A DNA stretch of 64,000 bases from Verrucomicrobiaceae bacterium (GTDB lineage: Bacteria > Verrucomicrobiota > Verrucomicrobiia > Verrucomicrobiales > Verrucomicrobiaceae). Positions 53,740 through 63,395 of the stretch are shown here, one piece after another. Made by a program: the position numbers and the translations under genes. The notes beneath the pieces were generated by a model, which ran no database searches, was not told the origin of the DNA, and worked only from the letters and a program-made list of their open reading frames with translations. Each line of letters begins with the position of its first letter. Position 1 is the first letter of the stretch. The stretch lies in the NCBI GenBank assembly GCA_027489965.1, contig JAIXZA010000136.1, forward strand, positions 1-64,000, in the 5' to 3' direction.

Positions 53740-54411
53740 TCAGGGTTTGTTGCTGAAAGTAACAGCATCAGCCGTGACAGTGACTTTCTGAATCGCCTTC
53801 AGCGTCGTTCCCACGGGCTCGACTTTGCGATAAGGGGCGACCCAGGGCCAGATCTCCATACCGGTGATGAAGCCTTCGGCGACTTCTTTGCCGGGCACTT
53901 TCACGTCCACGACTTTGGCGTCGATACCCTCAGCATGGGTGTAGAGATGAAAGGTGATTTGCCCATTGAGGTAGCGCTTTTTGTTTTCCCAAAACTTCAC
54001 GTTGTTCATGGGCAGGCTGACCTGTCCACTAACCGTGCTTTTTTGGGGATCAAAGGACTCTAGGCGTACGAGATCGGTGTAGGTCCCGTAGCCTGTATCG
54101 GGGGCAATGAGGATCAGGGCATTCAGATCCGAGATGCTGAGCGTCAGTTCGGCAGGCTGTCCTGCTTTGGTTGTGCTCGCGAAGTCAGTGAGCTTCTTTT
54201 CTAGAGAAGCTCTCGCCTCAGGCGTCAATTCGACGGCAGGCAGTTTGATCGGAGCTTCACTCGCAAAAGCAGCGATGGCTTTGTCTTGAGAAAAGAGCGA
54301 GTAAGCGCTGAAGGCGATGATGCCGCCAAAGGTCAGTGCGGCCAGGGACATGATGGCGCAGCCGTAAAAGGGGCTGAACTCGCCAGTGGGTGTTTTTTGA
54401 ATGCGGGCCAT
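53740..54411 (-). CDS. Membrane-anchored hypothetical protein
   Basis: 223 residues from MARIQKTPTGEFSPFYGCAI; 40 upstream in-frame residues are rejected as they are basic and poorly structured. A single membrane helix (IMSLAALTFGGIIAFSAYSL, about 19-38) is followed by an extracytoplasmic domain of about 180 residues rich in beta-strand patterns (LTLSISDLNALILIAPDTGY, STVSGQVSLPMNNVKFWENK, YLNGQITFHLYTHAEGIDAK). This is reminiscent of small conserved Verrucomicrobia proteins of unknown function. No catalytic motif is visible. It lies just downstream of the NifU-like gene on the same strand. Confidence 0.75.
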   Translation of the reverse strand: MARIQKTPTGEFSPFYGCAIMSLAALTFGGIIAFSAYSLFSQDKAIAAFASEAPIKLPAVELTPEARASLEKKLTDFASTTKAGQPAELTLSISDLNALILIAPDTGYGTYTDLVRLESFDPQKSTVSGQVSLPMNNVKFWENKKRYLNGQITFHLYTHAEGIDAKVVDVKVPGKEVAEGFITGMEIWPWVAPYRKVEPVGTTLKAIQKVTVTADAVTFSNKP

Positions 54412-54478
54412 AGAAGAAGATGCTGCCAACACTAAGGCGCAGCGTTGGCCTGCAATCAAAGGCGAAAGGGCGCATTCC

Positions 54479-54961
54479 TTAACTCGTCTGTAACACGATC
54501 TTGATCTTACCGGCGGTTTTACCGGCGGCATTCAGGCTGTCGGCTAAAGTAGGGCCGATATGGGATGGTGCTGACATGTGGGCAGATGAGGTGCCTTGTT
54601 CGGCTTCTAGAGCGGCTTTGAGGGCACCTTCGACCATTTGACCACAATGGATTTTCATCGGCGGCAGTGGACCCAGCGGTGCGCTGAGTTCTTCCGCACT
54701 CATGAGCAGAGCTTCTTCTTTGGTCTTTCCGCGGATTAGCTCAGTGGCGAGGCTGGCAACTGCGATGGCTGTCTGGCAGCCAAAGGACTGAAAGCTGGCT
54801 TTGTCGATGACTTTTTTGCCATCCTTATCCTTATACTTCAGCCACATGCGCACCATGTCGCCACAGTCAGGAGAGCCGACGGTGCCGACGGCGTCGGCAT
54901 CGGCCATTTCACCGAGGTTTTGCGGATTGCTCAGCGCTGATTGGAGGTTGCTGTCACTCAT
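54479..54961 (-). CDS. NifU/IscU-like iron-sulfur cluster scaffold protein
   Basis: 160 residues. The three scaffold cysteines are in place: SPDCGDMVRMWLKY, SFQSFGCQTAIAVASLATEL and MKIHCGQMVEGAL; the Asp after the first Cys is also kept, as in IscU. The last 35 residues are an Ala/Ser-rich extension not found in IscU. IscU-type proteins assemble [2Fe-2S] and [4Fe-4S] clusters from a cysteine desulfurase and pass them on; no desulfurase gene is next to it. The gene starts 9 bases after the SecA stop codon on the same strand, so it probably shares that transcript. Confidence 0.92.
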   Translation of the reverse strand: MSDSNLQSALSNPQNLGEMADADAVGTVGSPDCGDMVRMWLKYKDKDGKKVIDKASFQSFGCQTAIAVASLATELIRGKTKEEALLMSAEELSAPLGPLPPMKIHCGQMVEGALKAALEAEQGTSSAHMSAPSHIGPTLADSLNAAGKTAGKIKIVLQTS

Positions 54962-54970
54962 AGGACTGAG

Positions 54971-57900
54971 TTACGCGAGGCGTCCGCAGCAGGCTTTGAA
55001 TTTTTTGCCGCTTCCGCAAGGGCAGGGGTCATTGCGTCCGACATTGGCCAGGGGTTTCTTTTGTCCCATGGCGCTTGGAAGGATGAGTTTTGGGCCGTCG
55101 CTTCCAGGATTGTGGGGCTTGGGCTTTTCAGGCTCGTCACTGGATTTCAGGGGCGGCACGTTATTGGCTGGAGCCTGCTGCATCATGGCAAGTTGAGCCA
55201 GGAATTGTTCAAAGGCGGCGAGCTGCTGGGTGCTCTTGAAAAGGTTGCTGAGCACCTCTCCATTGATGTTCCGCATGAGGTCCGCAAAGATGGAGAAAGC
55301 CTCTTGTTTGAACTCGATGAGCGGGTCTTTTTGACCGTAACTGCGCAGGCCGATGCCTTCCTTCAGGGCGTCCAAGGCATAGAGATGCTCTTGCCAGAGG
55401 CGATCGATGGCGTTGAGCAAGATCATCTTTTCGATCTCCTGAAGCGCCTGCGGATTGGCTCCGCCAACTTTCACGTCGTAAGCCCGTAGGACTTTGTCTT
55501 GGATGAAGGTGGACTGCGCAGCGAAGTCGAGCGCCTTGAATTCATCATCAAAGTCCTTTAGACCGATGGGGAAGGTGGTGTTCACCCATTGGATGAGGCT
55601 GTCGTAGTCGGGATCGATGTCGCTACCTTTTTCGGAGGGGAGGAATTCGCCAAGGCGCTCTTTCAGACCTTTTTCCACGGCCTCATTGATGAGGATGCGT
55701 GGATCATTGCTTTGCAGCACGTCGTTACGCCATTCGTAGATGACTTCACGCTGCTGATTCATGACGTCGTCATATTCCAGCACGCGTTTGCGACCGGTGT
55801 AGTTCCGCTGTTCCACACGCTTTTGGGCGGTCTCGACACTGCGATTCAACCATGGATGCTGAAGCTCTTCACCTTCCGCCATGCCGAAGCGTTCCATGAT
55901 CTTGGTCATGCGCTCAGCAGCACCGAAGTTACGCATGAGATCGTCTTCAAAGCTGAGGAAGAATTTGCTTTCGCCCGGGTCACCCTGACGAGCACAGCGA
56001 CCACGCAGCTGGCGGTCCACGCGGCGGGATTCATGACGCTCGGTGGCTAGAACCATGAGACCTCCAAGCTCGCCGACACCTTCGCCCAGCTTGATGTCGG
56101 TTCCACGACCCGCCATGTTCGTGGCGATGGTCACAGATCCGCGCTGTCCGGCACGGGCGATGATTTCAGCCTCTTGGCGGTGATACTTGGCATTGAGCAC
56201 AGCGTGCGGGATTTTTTGCAGCTTCAACATGCGGCTGACCGTCTCTGACGCATCCACACTGGCAGTGCCAACGAGAAGCGGCTGGCCCTTGGCGTGGCGC
56301 TCGTGAATCATGGCGATCACGGCGTTGTATTTCTCACGGCGCGTTTTGTAGATGCTGTCGTTTTGATCTATGCGCTTCACCTTCTGATTGGTCGGAATGC
56401 TTAGCACGTCCAGACCATAGATGTCATGGAACTCGGAAGCGTCGGTTTCAGCCGTACCAGTCATGCCGCCGAGTTTCAGGTAAAGGCGGAAGTAGTTTTG
56501 AATGGTGATCGTGGCCAGGGTCTGGGTCTCGGCATCAATCTGCACGCCTTCTTTGGCTTCGACCGCTTGGTGCAATCCATCACTCCAGCGGCGACCGGAC
56601 ATTTTACGGCCTGTTTGAGCATCGACGATGACGACTTTATTTTCTTCCACGACGTACTCGACGTCCTTCTCGTAAAGGCAATAGGCGCGGAGGAGTTGGC
56701 TGATTTGGTGGATGCGTTGTCCCTGGTGGGAGAGACGATCTTGCAGCTCGTTTTTCTTGGCGATCTTTTGGGCCTCGGTAGTGCTTTTGTCGCCGTCGAT
56801 GTCGGAGAAAAGGCTAGCAAGGTCCGGCAGGACGAACGCGTCTGGTTCATCAGGGCTGAGGAAATTACGGCCCATTTCACTGAGGTCGGCGTCGTGGCTG
56901 CGCTCTTCGATGAAGTAGTAAAGCTCTTCTTTGAGGGCGAAAAGATCCTTCTTCTGCGTGTCCTCATACATTTTGAGTTCACCTTTTTCCAAGGCACGGC
57001 GCAGGTCAGGGTCTTCCATGCAGCGCATGAGTCCGCGATTCTTGGGTTGGCCTAGTTTGACTTGATAAAGCTTACGTCCGGCGGCTTCGAAGTCGCCTTT
57101 GGTGGCGTCTTCTTTGGCTTGGGTGACGAGGCTATTGCAAAGCGTGTTTTGGCGGCGGACGAGCTGCTCAACGAGGGGCTTGTAGCGCTCGTATTGATGC
57201 GTGCTGTCAGCTCCGGCGACGGGGCCGCTGATGATCAGAGGCGTGCGGGCTTCGTCAATGAGCACGCTGTCCACTTCATCCACGATGGCAAAGTAGTGGC
57301 CGCGCTGAACCTGCTGCTCACGGCTGGAGGCCATGCCGTTGTCACGCAGGTAGTCAAAGCCGAACTCGCTGTTCGTTCCAAACGTGATGTCGCACTGATA
57401 CTGCTCACGACGATAGTGGCTGGGTTGATCGTTTTGAATGCAACCGACGGTGAGGCCGAGAAACTTGTAGAGATAACCCATCCACTCGGAGTCACGGCGG
57501 GCGAGGTAATCATTCACCGTGATGACATGCACACCACGTCCGGTGAGAGCATTCAAAGTCACGGGCAGGGTGCCGACGAGGGTTTTTCCTTCACCGGTAG
57601 CCATTTCAGCGATCATGCCGCGATGCAGGGCGATACCGCCGATGAGCTGCACGTCGAAGTGAACCATGTTCCATTTCAGGGGCATGTCACAGACATTGAG
57701 CTCCTGACCGCAGAGGCGACGCGCGGTGTTTTTCACCACAGCATAGACCTCTGGGAGGATGTCATTGAGCATCTTGGACTCGATGGCAGCAAACTTCGGC
57801 TGGATGGCATTCCAGGCATCGCGTGCTTGGTCGATGAAGGCTTTTTTATCGTCCAGACTTTTGCCATTCCAGGCATTGTTGGCCAGGTAAGAATCGTCAA

Positions 57901-58189
57901 GGCTAGGAAAGTGGGTCTTTAAAGCTGAGAAGTAACCACTGATGCTTGAAAGGCAGGCATCTACCTGTTCTTCCGTCGCAATGCGCAGAGAAACGCCGCC
58001 GAGGAACTCGGGCGTATGAAAGGCGCGGAACTGCTCCTTCCACTTCGCACAGCGTTCACGTAGAGCGTCATCCGACTCATTTTGAAGCTGAGCTTCGAGG
58101 CGGTTGATCTCGGCTACGACGGGCTGCAAGCGCTTGACGGTGCGCTGGTTTTTAGTGCCGATGATTTTTCTAATGATCCATTCAAACAT
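54971..58189 (-). CDS. secA: Preprotein translocase subunit SecA
   Basis: 1,072 residues, longer than the E. coli protein (901) by an N-terminal extension of about 95 residues and internal inserts. Motifs: IAEMATGEGKTLVGTLPVTL (Walker A, about 196-206), TVNDYLARRDSEWMGYLYKF, FAIVDEVDSVLIDEARTPLI (Walker B), VTIATNMAGRGTDIKLGEGV, TERHESRRVDRQLRGRCARQ and GDPGESKFFLSFEDDLMRNF. The C-terminus NDPCPCGSGKKFKACCG is the zinc-binding SecB/lipid-contacting tail. SecA is the ATPase that drives proteins through SecYEG, and is essential. It should supply the many signal-peptide proteins in this window. Its transcript probably continues into the NifU-like gene. Confidence 0.98.
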   Translation of the reverse strand: MFEWIIRKIIGTKNQRTVKRLQPVVAEINRLEAQLQNESDDALRERCAKWKEQFRAFHTPEFLGGVSLRIATEEQVDACLSSISGYFSALKTHFPSLDDSYLANNAWNGKSLDDKKAFIDQARDAWNAIQPKFAAIESKMLNDILPEVYAVVKNTARRLCGQELNVCDMPLKWNMVHFDVQLIGGIALHRGMIAEMATGEGKTLVGTLPVTLNALTGRGVHVITVNDYLARRDSEWMGYLYKFLGLTVGCIQNDQPSHYRREQYQCDITFGTNSEFGFDYLRDNGMASSREQQVQRGHYFAIVDEVDSVLIDEARTPLIISGPVAGADSTHQYERYKPLVEQLVRRQNTLCNSLVTQAKEDATKGDFEAAGRKLYQVKLGQPKNRGLMRCMEDPDLRRALEKGELKMYEDTQKKDLFALKEELYYFIEERSHDADLSEMGRNFLSPDEPDAFVLPDLASLFSDIDGDKSTTEAQKIAKKNELQDRLSHQGQRIHQISQLLRAYCLYEKDVEYVVEENKVVIVDAQTGRKMSGRRWSDGLHQAVEAKEGVQIDAETQTLATITIQNYFRLYLKLGGMTGTAETDASEFHDIYGLDVLSIPTNQKVKRIDQNDSIYKTRREKYNAVIAMIHERHAKGQPLLVGTASVDASETVSRMLKLQKIPHAVLNAKYHRQEAEIIARAGQRGSVTIATNMAGRGTDIKLGEGVGELGGLMVLATERHESRRVDRQLRGRCARQGDPGESKFFLSFEDDLMRNFGAAERMTKIMERFGMAEGEELQHPWLNRSVETAQKRVEQRNYTGRKRVLEYDDVMNQQREVIYEWRNDVLQSNDPRILINEAVEKGLKERLGEFLPSEKGSDIDPDYDSLIQWVNTTFPIGLKDFDDEFKALDFAAQSTFIQDKVLRAYDVKVGGANPQALQEIEKMILLNAIDRLWQEHLYALDALKEGIGLRSYGQKDPLIEFKQEAFSIFADLMRNINGEVLSNLFKSTQQLAAFEQFLAQLAMMQQAPANNVPPLKSSDEPEKPKPHNPGSDGPKLILPSAMGQKKPLANVGRNDPCPCGSGKKFKACCGRLA

Positions 58190-58337
58190 GATGCAAAGGG
58201 GTGCGGGTTAGACCGCGAGGGAACCCAATGTGGGCAGGATAGGAGTTTTGGCAAGGGCAGAGGGATGGTGGGCCTTTTTAGGTCATCAAAAGCAGATCAG
58301 TTTTTGACTGTCTTTGAAAAACTGGCAACTTCGCCTC

Positions 58338-58787
58338 ATGAGCATTTTTGAATGGCTTGGGGAGTCATCAAATCCTGGACCCGTTGGCAGAGCTGAGTTT
58401 GGCCCAAGGAAACGAGGCGATCAGACTCGTTTCACCGTCTTGCTGCGTGCATTCCTGTCGTTCTTCCTGATTGGGGCGGCCATTTGGCTGCTTGCAGAAC
58501 CGATGGGTATCAGGGGATTGAGTGCTTATCTTTATCCCAGTCTTGGCTTTTTGGTTTATTGTTTGATAGCCTATTTTGTTCATCCCGAGCCTGATGAATC
58601 CAACATGGGCTTGATCGGCGGTTTAATTGATCATCCCTTTCGATACTCAGATGACCACAACCGCTTCCTGCTTTTCCTGATGATATTCTTGATGCCGGGA
58701 AGATTCATCTCAGAAGCAGCAGTGGACACCTGCACTTTAATTGGGAATGCCGCGCGTAAAGGCCCCAAAAAAGCTGAGCTTGAATGA
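58338..58787 (+). CDS. Small polytopic membrane protein, hypothetical
   Basis: 149 residues from MSIFEWLGESSNPGPVGRAE (ATG at 58338). Three hydrophobic segments: LLRAFLSFFLIGAAIWLLAE (about 38-57), LYPSLGFLVYCLIAYFVHPE (about 66-84), and FLLFLMIFLMPGRFISEAAV (about 110-128). Pro/Glu/Asp-rich loops between them (HPEPDESNMG, DHPFRYSDDHN). No family recognised. It is divergent from SecA and convergent with the SHD1 gene. Confidence 0.75.
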   Translation: MSIFEWLGESSNPGPVGRAEFGPRKRGDQTRFTVLLRAFLSFFLIGAAIWLLAEPMGIRGLSAYLYPSLGFLVYCLIAYFVHPEPDESNMGLIGGLIDHPFRYSDDHNRFLLFLMIFLMPGRFISEAAVDTCTLIGNAARKGPKKAELE

Positions 58788-58837
58788 GCTAGGGCCTGGA
58801 GCGTGCCAATTGACTCTGCCAGAACAGCGGGGTTAGC

Positions 58838-60130
58838 TCATTTCACCATCACCTTGATGCCGATGTCCTTGTAGCCTGCGATGATGTCTGCGGCAAGCTT
58901 GGGATAGGGGCGTTCGTCGATGAGGATGGAGAGGTTTTTAAAGGGCGCGGTGGCTGGGTCTCTATCTGGCGGTGGGAAATCACGAGGGTAGCTAAAGCGT
59001 CCACCTTCCATCATTTTGACTCTCGGATCGGCAAAGAAAGCGCGGAGCTCGGCTACTTGGCCATAGACGGCTTCCATGAACTTGATGAAGCGGGTGCCTT
59101 TCTTGTCGCCATCGAGGTGGCTGAAATAATAGACGAGAAGCTGGGAACGATGATACATCGCAGCCATTTTTTCTGAAGTTTCGCATTCGGCATCCCATTG
59201 ATCGCGATTCATGGTGATCATTTTTTCCAGACTGCCGAGATCTGGGATGAAGCCGCGTTGTTGCCATTCATCCACGTCTTGTTTGATGCCGCTTTTATGA
59301 CCGTCAGCGCGGAAGGTGCCGGATTTATAGGGGAGCATCTCGGTGTACTCGGCGGTGCCTTCGACGACCCATTTGGGTAGGAAGCCGAGGTAATCGTCCA
59401 TGAGTTGGTGGGTGATTTCATGGATGAGGGTGCCGTTGCTGTAGTTGTCGTCTTTAAAATAGGTCTGTCCGCGCTTTTCCATGCCGAGGCTTTGGAAGGG
59501 AATTTTGAAGATTTTGTCGCCACTGCTGTAAACGCCACCCGACATCTCAGGGCCACCTGCGGCGATGTAGTCGTTCCTTGTCTCATAAAGAGCCGCGATA
59601 AAACGCGGGCGTCCTTCCGGTGGCTTGCATTGCACGCCCCACGGTAGGGATTCGATGAGGAATTTGGTGGCTTCAAAAGTGCGTGCCACTTCCTTCATCA
59701 CGCTGCCTGCTAATTTGGCCTGTGAGCTGAATTCAAAGGCCTCCGATTGATAAACATATTTTCGGTCAGCCGCATTTTCTGAGATGGCGGCGATCTCGAC
59801 AGCCTTTGCGGGCACGATGACATTTTGCGGCCAGGTGCGCTTTTCAAGGGGAATGCGGGCTGCGTCTGGTTTAGTCGCTGTTGCTGCAGTTGGCATTGCG
59901 GAAGGGCTGCTGGCCTGAGCTTTGGCAAAAGCCTGATCTTCGGCACTGAGTCGAGCTAGGGGGAAGGGGACAGTTTGGCCTGAGGCAAGTTTTAGAAGCA
60001 CGCTATCTCCCTGCATCCCTGAATACTCAGCTTCGACCTGACGGCCTGTCGAGTCTGTCCAAGGGCGGGCTTCGGCTAGGGCTGTAAGACTGAGAATCGT
60101 TAATCCAAAAAGTGGGGGGATTTTACGCAT
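58838..60130 (-). CDS. SHD1-domain protein with zinc metallopeptidase-like domain
   Basis: 430 residues with a signal peptide (MRKIPPLFGLTILSLTALAEA). N-terminal SHD1 domain (about 22-75): RPWTDSTGRQVEAEYSGMQG and VPFPLARLSAEDQAF, a module common in Planctomycetes and Verrucomicrobia. A Pro/Ala/Thr linker (about 80-110) leads to a DUF1570/gluzincin-like region (about 130-400) with GTLIHEITHQLMDDYLGFLP and a downstream KWVVEGTAEYTEML, the HExxH plus E arrangement of zinc peptidases. It likely cleaves or binds proteins outside the cytoplasm. Transcribed alone; its start lies 114 bases from the divergent nspC. Confidence 0.85.
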   Translation of the reverse strand: MRKIPPLFGLTILSLTALAEARPWTDSTGRQVEAEYSGMQGDSVLLKLASGQTVPFPLARLSAEDQAFAKAQASSPSAMPTAATATKPDAARIPLEKRTWPQNVIVPAKAVEIAAISENAADRKYVYQSEAFEFSSQAKLAGSVMKEVARTFEATKFLIESLPWGVQCKPPEGRPRFIAALYETRNDYIAAGGPEMSGGVYSSGDKIFKIPFQSLGMEKRGQTYFKDDNYSNGTLIHEITHQLMDDYLGFLPKWVVEGTAEYTEMLPYKSGTFRADGHKSGIKQDVDEWQQRGFIPDLGSLEKMITMNRDQWDAECETSEKMAAMYHRSQLLVYYFSHLDGDKKGTRFIKFMEAVYGQVAELRAFFADPRVKMMEGGRFSYPRDFPPPDRDPATAPFKNLSILIDERPYPKLAADIIAGYKDIGIKVMVK

Positions 60131-60244
60131 GACCCTTGGGGTTTATCACGAAGCTTTGTGTGATGGCAAGAACAACGAGCTATTTCTTGAACAATTTACA
60201 ATCCTGCTGGCACGCTCGTCTCATCTCGCTATCTCGGTGCGCGT

Positions 60245-61435
60245 ATGGCCCCTACACCTCCGCATGTTTTTGAGCAACCTGCTCCCGCTTTCGATGTCGC
60301 ATCTGTCGAGACACCGGCTTATGTCGTTGACCGTGGTTTATTGAAAAAGAACTTGGAAAAGCTGGCCATGGTTCAGCGTGAGTCTGGGGCAAAGATCTTG
60401 CTGGCAATGAAGGGTTTTTCTATGTTTGCCACCTTTGATTTGGTGCGTGAATACCTGCACGGTTGCTGCTCTAGCGGACTGCATGAGGCACTACTTGGGC
60501 ATGAGGAGTTCCGTAAAGAACTGCACGTTTATGCACCTGCCTTTAAGCAGGCGGAGATGGAGGCGATCATCCCCATCTCTCATCACATCAGTTTTAACTC
60601 GCCCACTCAATGGCAGCGCTGGAAGCCCATGCTGGACGCTGCCCGCGCTGCGGGTCTGCATGCCCCCAGTCCCGGTATCCGCGTGAATCCTGAGCATAGT
60701 GAGGTGGAGTGCAGTCTCTATGATCCATGCTCCCCCAGCTGTCGACTGGGTACCAGGGCGGATATCTTGGATAAGGAAGATCTCACAGGTCTTGAGGGGC
60801 TGCATTTTCATGCCCTCTGTGAGCAGGACAGCGATGTCCTAGAGCGCACACTTGCTGCGGTGGAGATGCGTTTTCCGAAACTGCTGGCCCAGGTGAAATG
60901 GGTGAACATGGGTGGTGGTCACCACATCACGCGGAAAGACTACGACGTGGAGCGCCTGATCCGAGTCATTCGCAGCTTCAAAGAACGCTATGATGTGGAG
61001 GTCTATCTGGAGCCTGGAGAAGCCGTGGCGCTGAATACTGGCTATCTGATCGCCAGTGTGCTGGACATCGTGCCGACAGACATTCCCACGGCCATCCTCG
61101 ATACCTCAGCGACAGCGCATATGCCAGATACCTTGGAGATGCCTTACCGTCCTCACATCCTGGGCACGGATAAGCCTGGCGTGCTGCCATACACTTATCG
61201 CCTCGGCGGCATGACCTGCCTGGCTGGAGACGTGATTAATGAATACAGTTTCCCTGAGCCCTTGCAGATCGGTCAAAAGCTCGTCTTTACCGACATGGCC
61301 CATTACACCATGGTTAAAACCAGCACTTTCAATGGTGTGCCGCATCCCGACATCGATCTCTATGATCCTGAGACCGGCGTTTTGCGAGTGGTGCGGCGCT
61401 TTGGTTATCTGGACTTTAAGCAGAAGCTATCCTAG
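60245..61435 (+). CDS. nspC: Carboxynorspermidine decarboxylase
   Basis: 396 residues. Fold type III PLP enzyme: VETPAYVVDRGLLKKNLEKL, then AKILLAMKGFSMFATFDLVR with the PLP Lys in LAMKGF, CCSSGLHEALLGHEEF, FNSPTQWQRWK, GIRVNPEHSEVECSLYDPCS (the NspC-specific substrate loop), MGGGHHITRKDYDVE, VYLEPGEAVALNTGYLIASV and DMAHYTMVKTSTFNGVPHPD. NspC makes spermidine or norspermidine by decarboxylating carboxy-polyamine. Its usual partner, carboxynorspermidine dehydrogenase, is not adjacent in the window, so it must be elsewhere. A hairpin follows the gene. Confidence 0.94.
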   Translation: MAPTPPHVFEQPAPAFDVASVETPAYVVDRGLLKKNLEKLAMVQRESGAKILLAMKGFSMFATFDLVREYLHGCCSSGLHEALLGHEEFRKELHVYAPAFKQAEMEAIIPISHHISFNSPTQWQRWKPMLDAARAAGLHAPSPGIRVNPEHSEVECSLYDPCSPSCRLGTRADILDKEDLTGLEGLHFHALCEQDSDVLERTLAAVEMRFPKLLAQVKWVNMGGGHHITRKDYDVERLIRVIRSFKERYDVEVYLEPGEAVALNTGYLIASVLDIVPTDIPTAILDTSATAHMPDTLEMPYRPHILGTDKPGVLPYTYRLGGMTCLAGDVINEYSFPEPLQIGQKLVFTDMAHYTMVKTSTFNGVPHPDIDLYDPETGVLRVVRRFGYLDFKQKLS

Positions 61436-61452
61436 CCTGAATTATTCATGAG
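61432..61452. repeat. Dispersed repeat, copy 1 (left arm)
   Basis: CTAGCCTGAATTATTCATGA here matches, as the reverse complement, the sequence at 61594-61614 with two mismatches, flanking 141 bases of spacer. It overlaps the last bases of nspC. Confidence 0.6.
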
Positions 61453-61471
61453 CCATCTACTGCAACCACTG

Positions 61472-61505
61472 AAAAGCCCGAGTCTGCAGCGTTGGGCTTG
61501 TTTTG
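61472..61505 (+). terminator. Possible nspC terminator
   Basis: AAGCCC (61474-61479) pairs with GGGCTT (61494-61499), followed by TGTTTT. The stem is short and the loop large, so this is a modest call. Confidence 0.4.
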
Positions 61506-61593
61506 AAAGGCGTCGAGCATCTACAAATGCACTCGGCCTTTTTAAACAGTGCCCGCCTTGCAGGCTCAGGCTTTTGAGCGTTTTCGCAACGAT

Positions 61594-61614
61594 GTTCATG
61601 AATAATCTAGGCTA
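61594..61614. repeat. Dispersed repeat, copy 2 (right arm)
   Basis: TTCATGAATAATCTAGGCTA is the inverted partner of copy 1, 57 bases before the carrier protein-condensation gene. It could form a long hairpin with copy 1. Confidence 0.6.
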
Positions 61615-61670
61615 GATCCGTCTTTGACGCATCAGCTTGACCGACTTTAATTTCACTCTCTTTAAGCCAC

Positions 61671-63389
61671 ATGCCTGCCTCTGAAACTCTTTCCCAACTC
61701 GAAGCACGAGTGCTTTGCCTCGTGCGTGATGAAGTGCTGCAAACGCCGCCTGGATTCACCGTTACTTCGGACCTTTTTGATGCAGGGCTGGACTCAATGG
61801 CGATCATGCAGTTGCTGCTACTTTTAGAGGAGCATTACGGCGTGGCGATTCCCGTCGGCAGTGTCTCTCGGGCAAATTTTAAAACAGCCCAGGCCATCGG
61901 CGCACTGCTGGTAGCCCAGGGGTATGAGGTCTTGCCGGAAGAGCTGCAGGTGGCGACCGAAATCGCTGAAGTGCCAGCTGCTTCTGTGGCTGAGACGGCT
62001 GAGGTGATGGCCCCATCTGCACCAGAACCCATGGCGGCTTTTGATCGCTTACCACTACGGGATTGTGATTTCTTCACCCATGCTTTTGATGAAATGCTAC
62101 GCAAAGCCGGACAAGGTGGCCACATCGCCCATTCGTTCATCGAACTGGAGCGCACGCCGGATGTGCCGACTTTGCAAAAGCTTCTGACAGAGCTGCCGAC
62201 CTCCTATCCTTTCCCGATCCTGACGGCGCAGTTAAAGAAGCCTTCATTCTTTTCTCTGCCTATTTGGATGCCTGCGGCCAATCCGAGGCCTCTGGCGCTG
62301 CATTTGTGGTCTCAGGCAGGATCTCCTGGTGCTCTTTCAGCTCATGGCGCGGAGAACTTCACCGATCTACAAACGAAGCTGGATGACATCATCAATACTT
62401 CCTTGCCACAGCATGAGGATGGCTGGGAGAACGTGCGCTTTGATCTGGTGGAAAAAGAGGATGGCAGCTGCGTCTTTGTCTTCTCCTGGAGTCATCTGAT
62501 CATGGACGGCATCGGTGCGGAGTTCTTCCTGCTAGAGTTGGATCGACTGATGAGCGGTGGCAAAAGCCTGCCTGTGCCAGCCTTTGATCTCACCGATCTA
62601 AATGATCCACGCGGATGGGGAGAGCGCTGGAAGACGGCGAAGGTCATGCCGAACTTTTTTGACAGCGTGATGAAAAAGCCCTTCGAGGCTCTAGGCTCAG
62701 CCAAGCTTTCCGAAGGCCGCGCCCACTTCCAAGTCATCACTCTGACCGAAGAGCAGACGCAAGAGGCCGCTCGCCGCAGTGCAGACATCTCAGGGCCGCT
62801 GATCAATATGCCCTTTCATCTGGCCTGTGCCATGCGCGCGCATCACGGCGTTTTCCAGCATCGCGGCGTGAAGCCTGAGTCGCTGATGTGCTGCATCCCC
62901 ATTCAGGTGCGGAAGAAAGGCGTGCGCGGCCCACTTTTCCAGAATCATCTGACCATGTTCTTCTGCAATCTACTGGCAGACGAACTCACCACCCTAGGTG
63001 CGGCGGCTCAGTCCCTGCACAATCAACACAATCGTTTTATTAAAGACAAGATCGGTGATGCCTTCCGAGATCTCATGTGGCTGATGCGCCCCATGCCGCC
63101 CGGGCTGCACATGACCTTCATTAACTTCCACATGAAGGGGAAATTTAGCTCCTTCTATCATTCCAACACGGGTGTCTTTGCCCCCGAATTGACAAGCTTC
63201 GGCGGCGCTACCGTGACGAATGCCTATCATGTCCCCAGCTTCTCCGATCCTCCGGGGACGGGCGTCTTCACCAATGAAAAGAACGGCCGCCTGGTGCTGA
63301 CGCTGTGCTGGCGCGAGGGCACGCTGAGCGAGTCTGAACGTCAGATCTTCATAGATCAATTGATGGCTGATCTCGGCGTAAACAGCTAG
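61671..63389 (+). CDS. Carrier protein-condensation domain didomain protein
   Basis: 572 residues. Residues 5-85 are an acyl/peptidyl carrier domain with the phosphopantetheine Ser42 in FDAGLDSMAIMQLLLLLEEH. A linker rich in Ala/Glu/Pro (about 90-125) leads to a condensation-type domain (about 130-570) with SHLIMDG (274-280): the catalytic His275, Asp279 and Gly280 are kept but the first His of the usual HHxxxDG is Ser. Late segments MCCIPIQVRKKGVRGPLFQN and GVFTNEKNGRLVLTLCWREG fit the condensation or wax-ester synthase-like fold. It probably transfers an acyl group from its own or another carrier protein to an amine or alcohol. The partner genes lie beyond the window. Confidence 0.82.
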   Translation: MPASETLSQLEARVLCLVRDEVLQTPPGFTVTSDLFDAGLDSMAIMQLLLLLEEHYGVAIPVGSVSRANFKTAQAIGALLVAQGYEVLPEELQVATEIAEVPAASVAETAEVMAPSAPEPMAAFDRLPLRDCDFFTHAFDEMLRKAGQGGHIAHSFIELERTPDVPTLQKLLTELPTSYPFPILTAQLKKPSFFSLPIWMPAANPRPLALHLWSQAGSPGALSAHGAENFTDLQTKLDDIINTSLPQHEDGWENVRFDLVEKEDGSCVFVFSWSHLIMDGIGAEFFLLELDRLMSGGKSLPVPAFDLTDLNDPRGWGERWKTAKVMPNFFDSVMKKPFEALGSAKLSEGRAHFQVITLTEEQTQEAARRSADISGPLINMPFHLACAMRAHHGVFQHRGVKPESLMCCIPIQVRKKGVRGPLFQNHLTMFFCNLLADELTTLGAAAQSLHNQHNRFIKDKIGDAFRDLMWLMRPMPPGLHMTFINFHMKGKFSSFYHSNTGVFAPELTSFGGATVTNAYHVPSFSDPPGTGVFTNEKNGRLVLTLCWREGTLSESERQIFIDQLMADLGVNS

Positions 63390-63395
63390 CTGCGC

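Noticed and set aside
58784..58841. ATGAGCTA...TAGCTCAT inverted repeat between the convergent genes after 58787.
   Set aside because: The 42-base loop and lack of a T run make it a poor terminator; 8-base arms can occur by chance.
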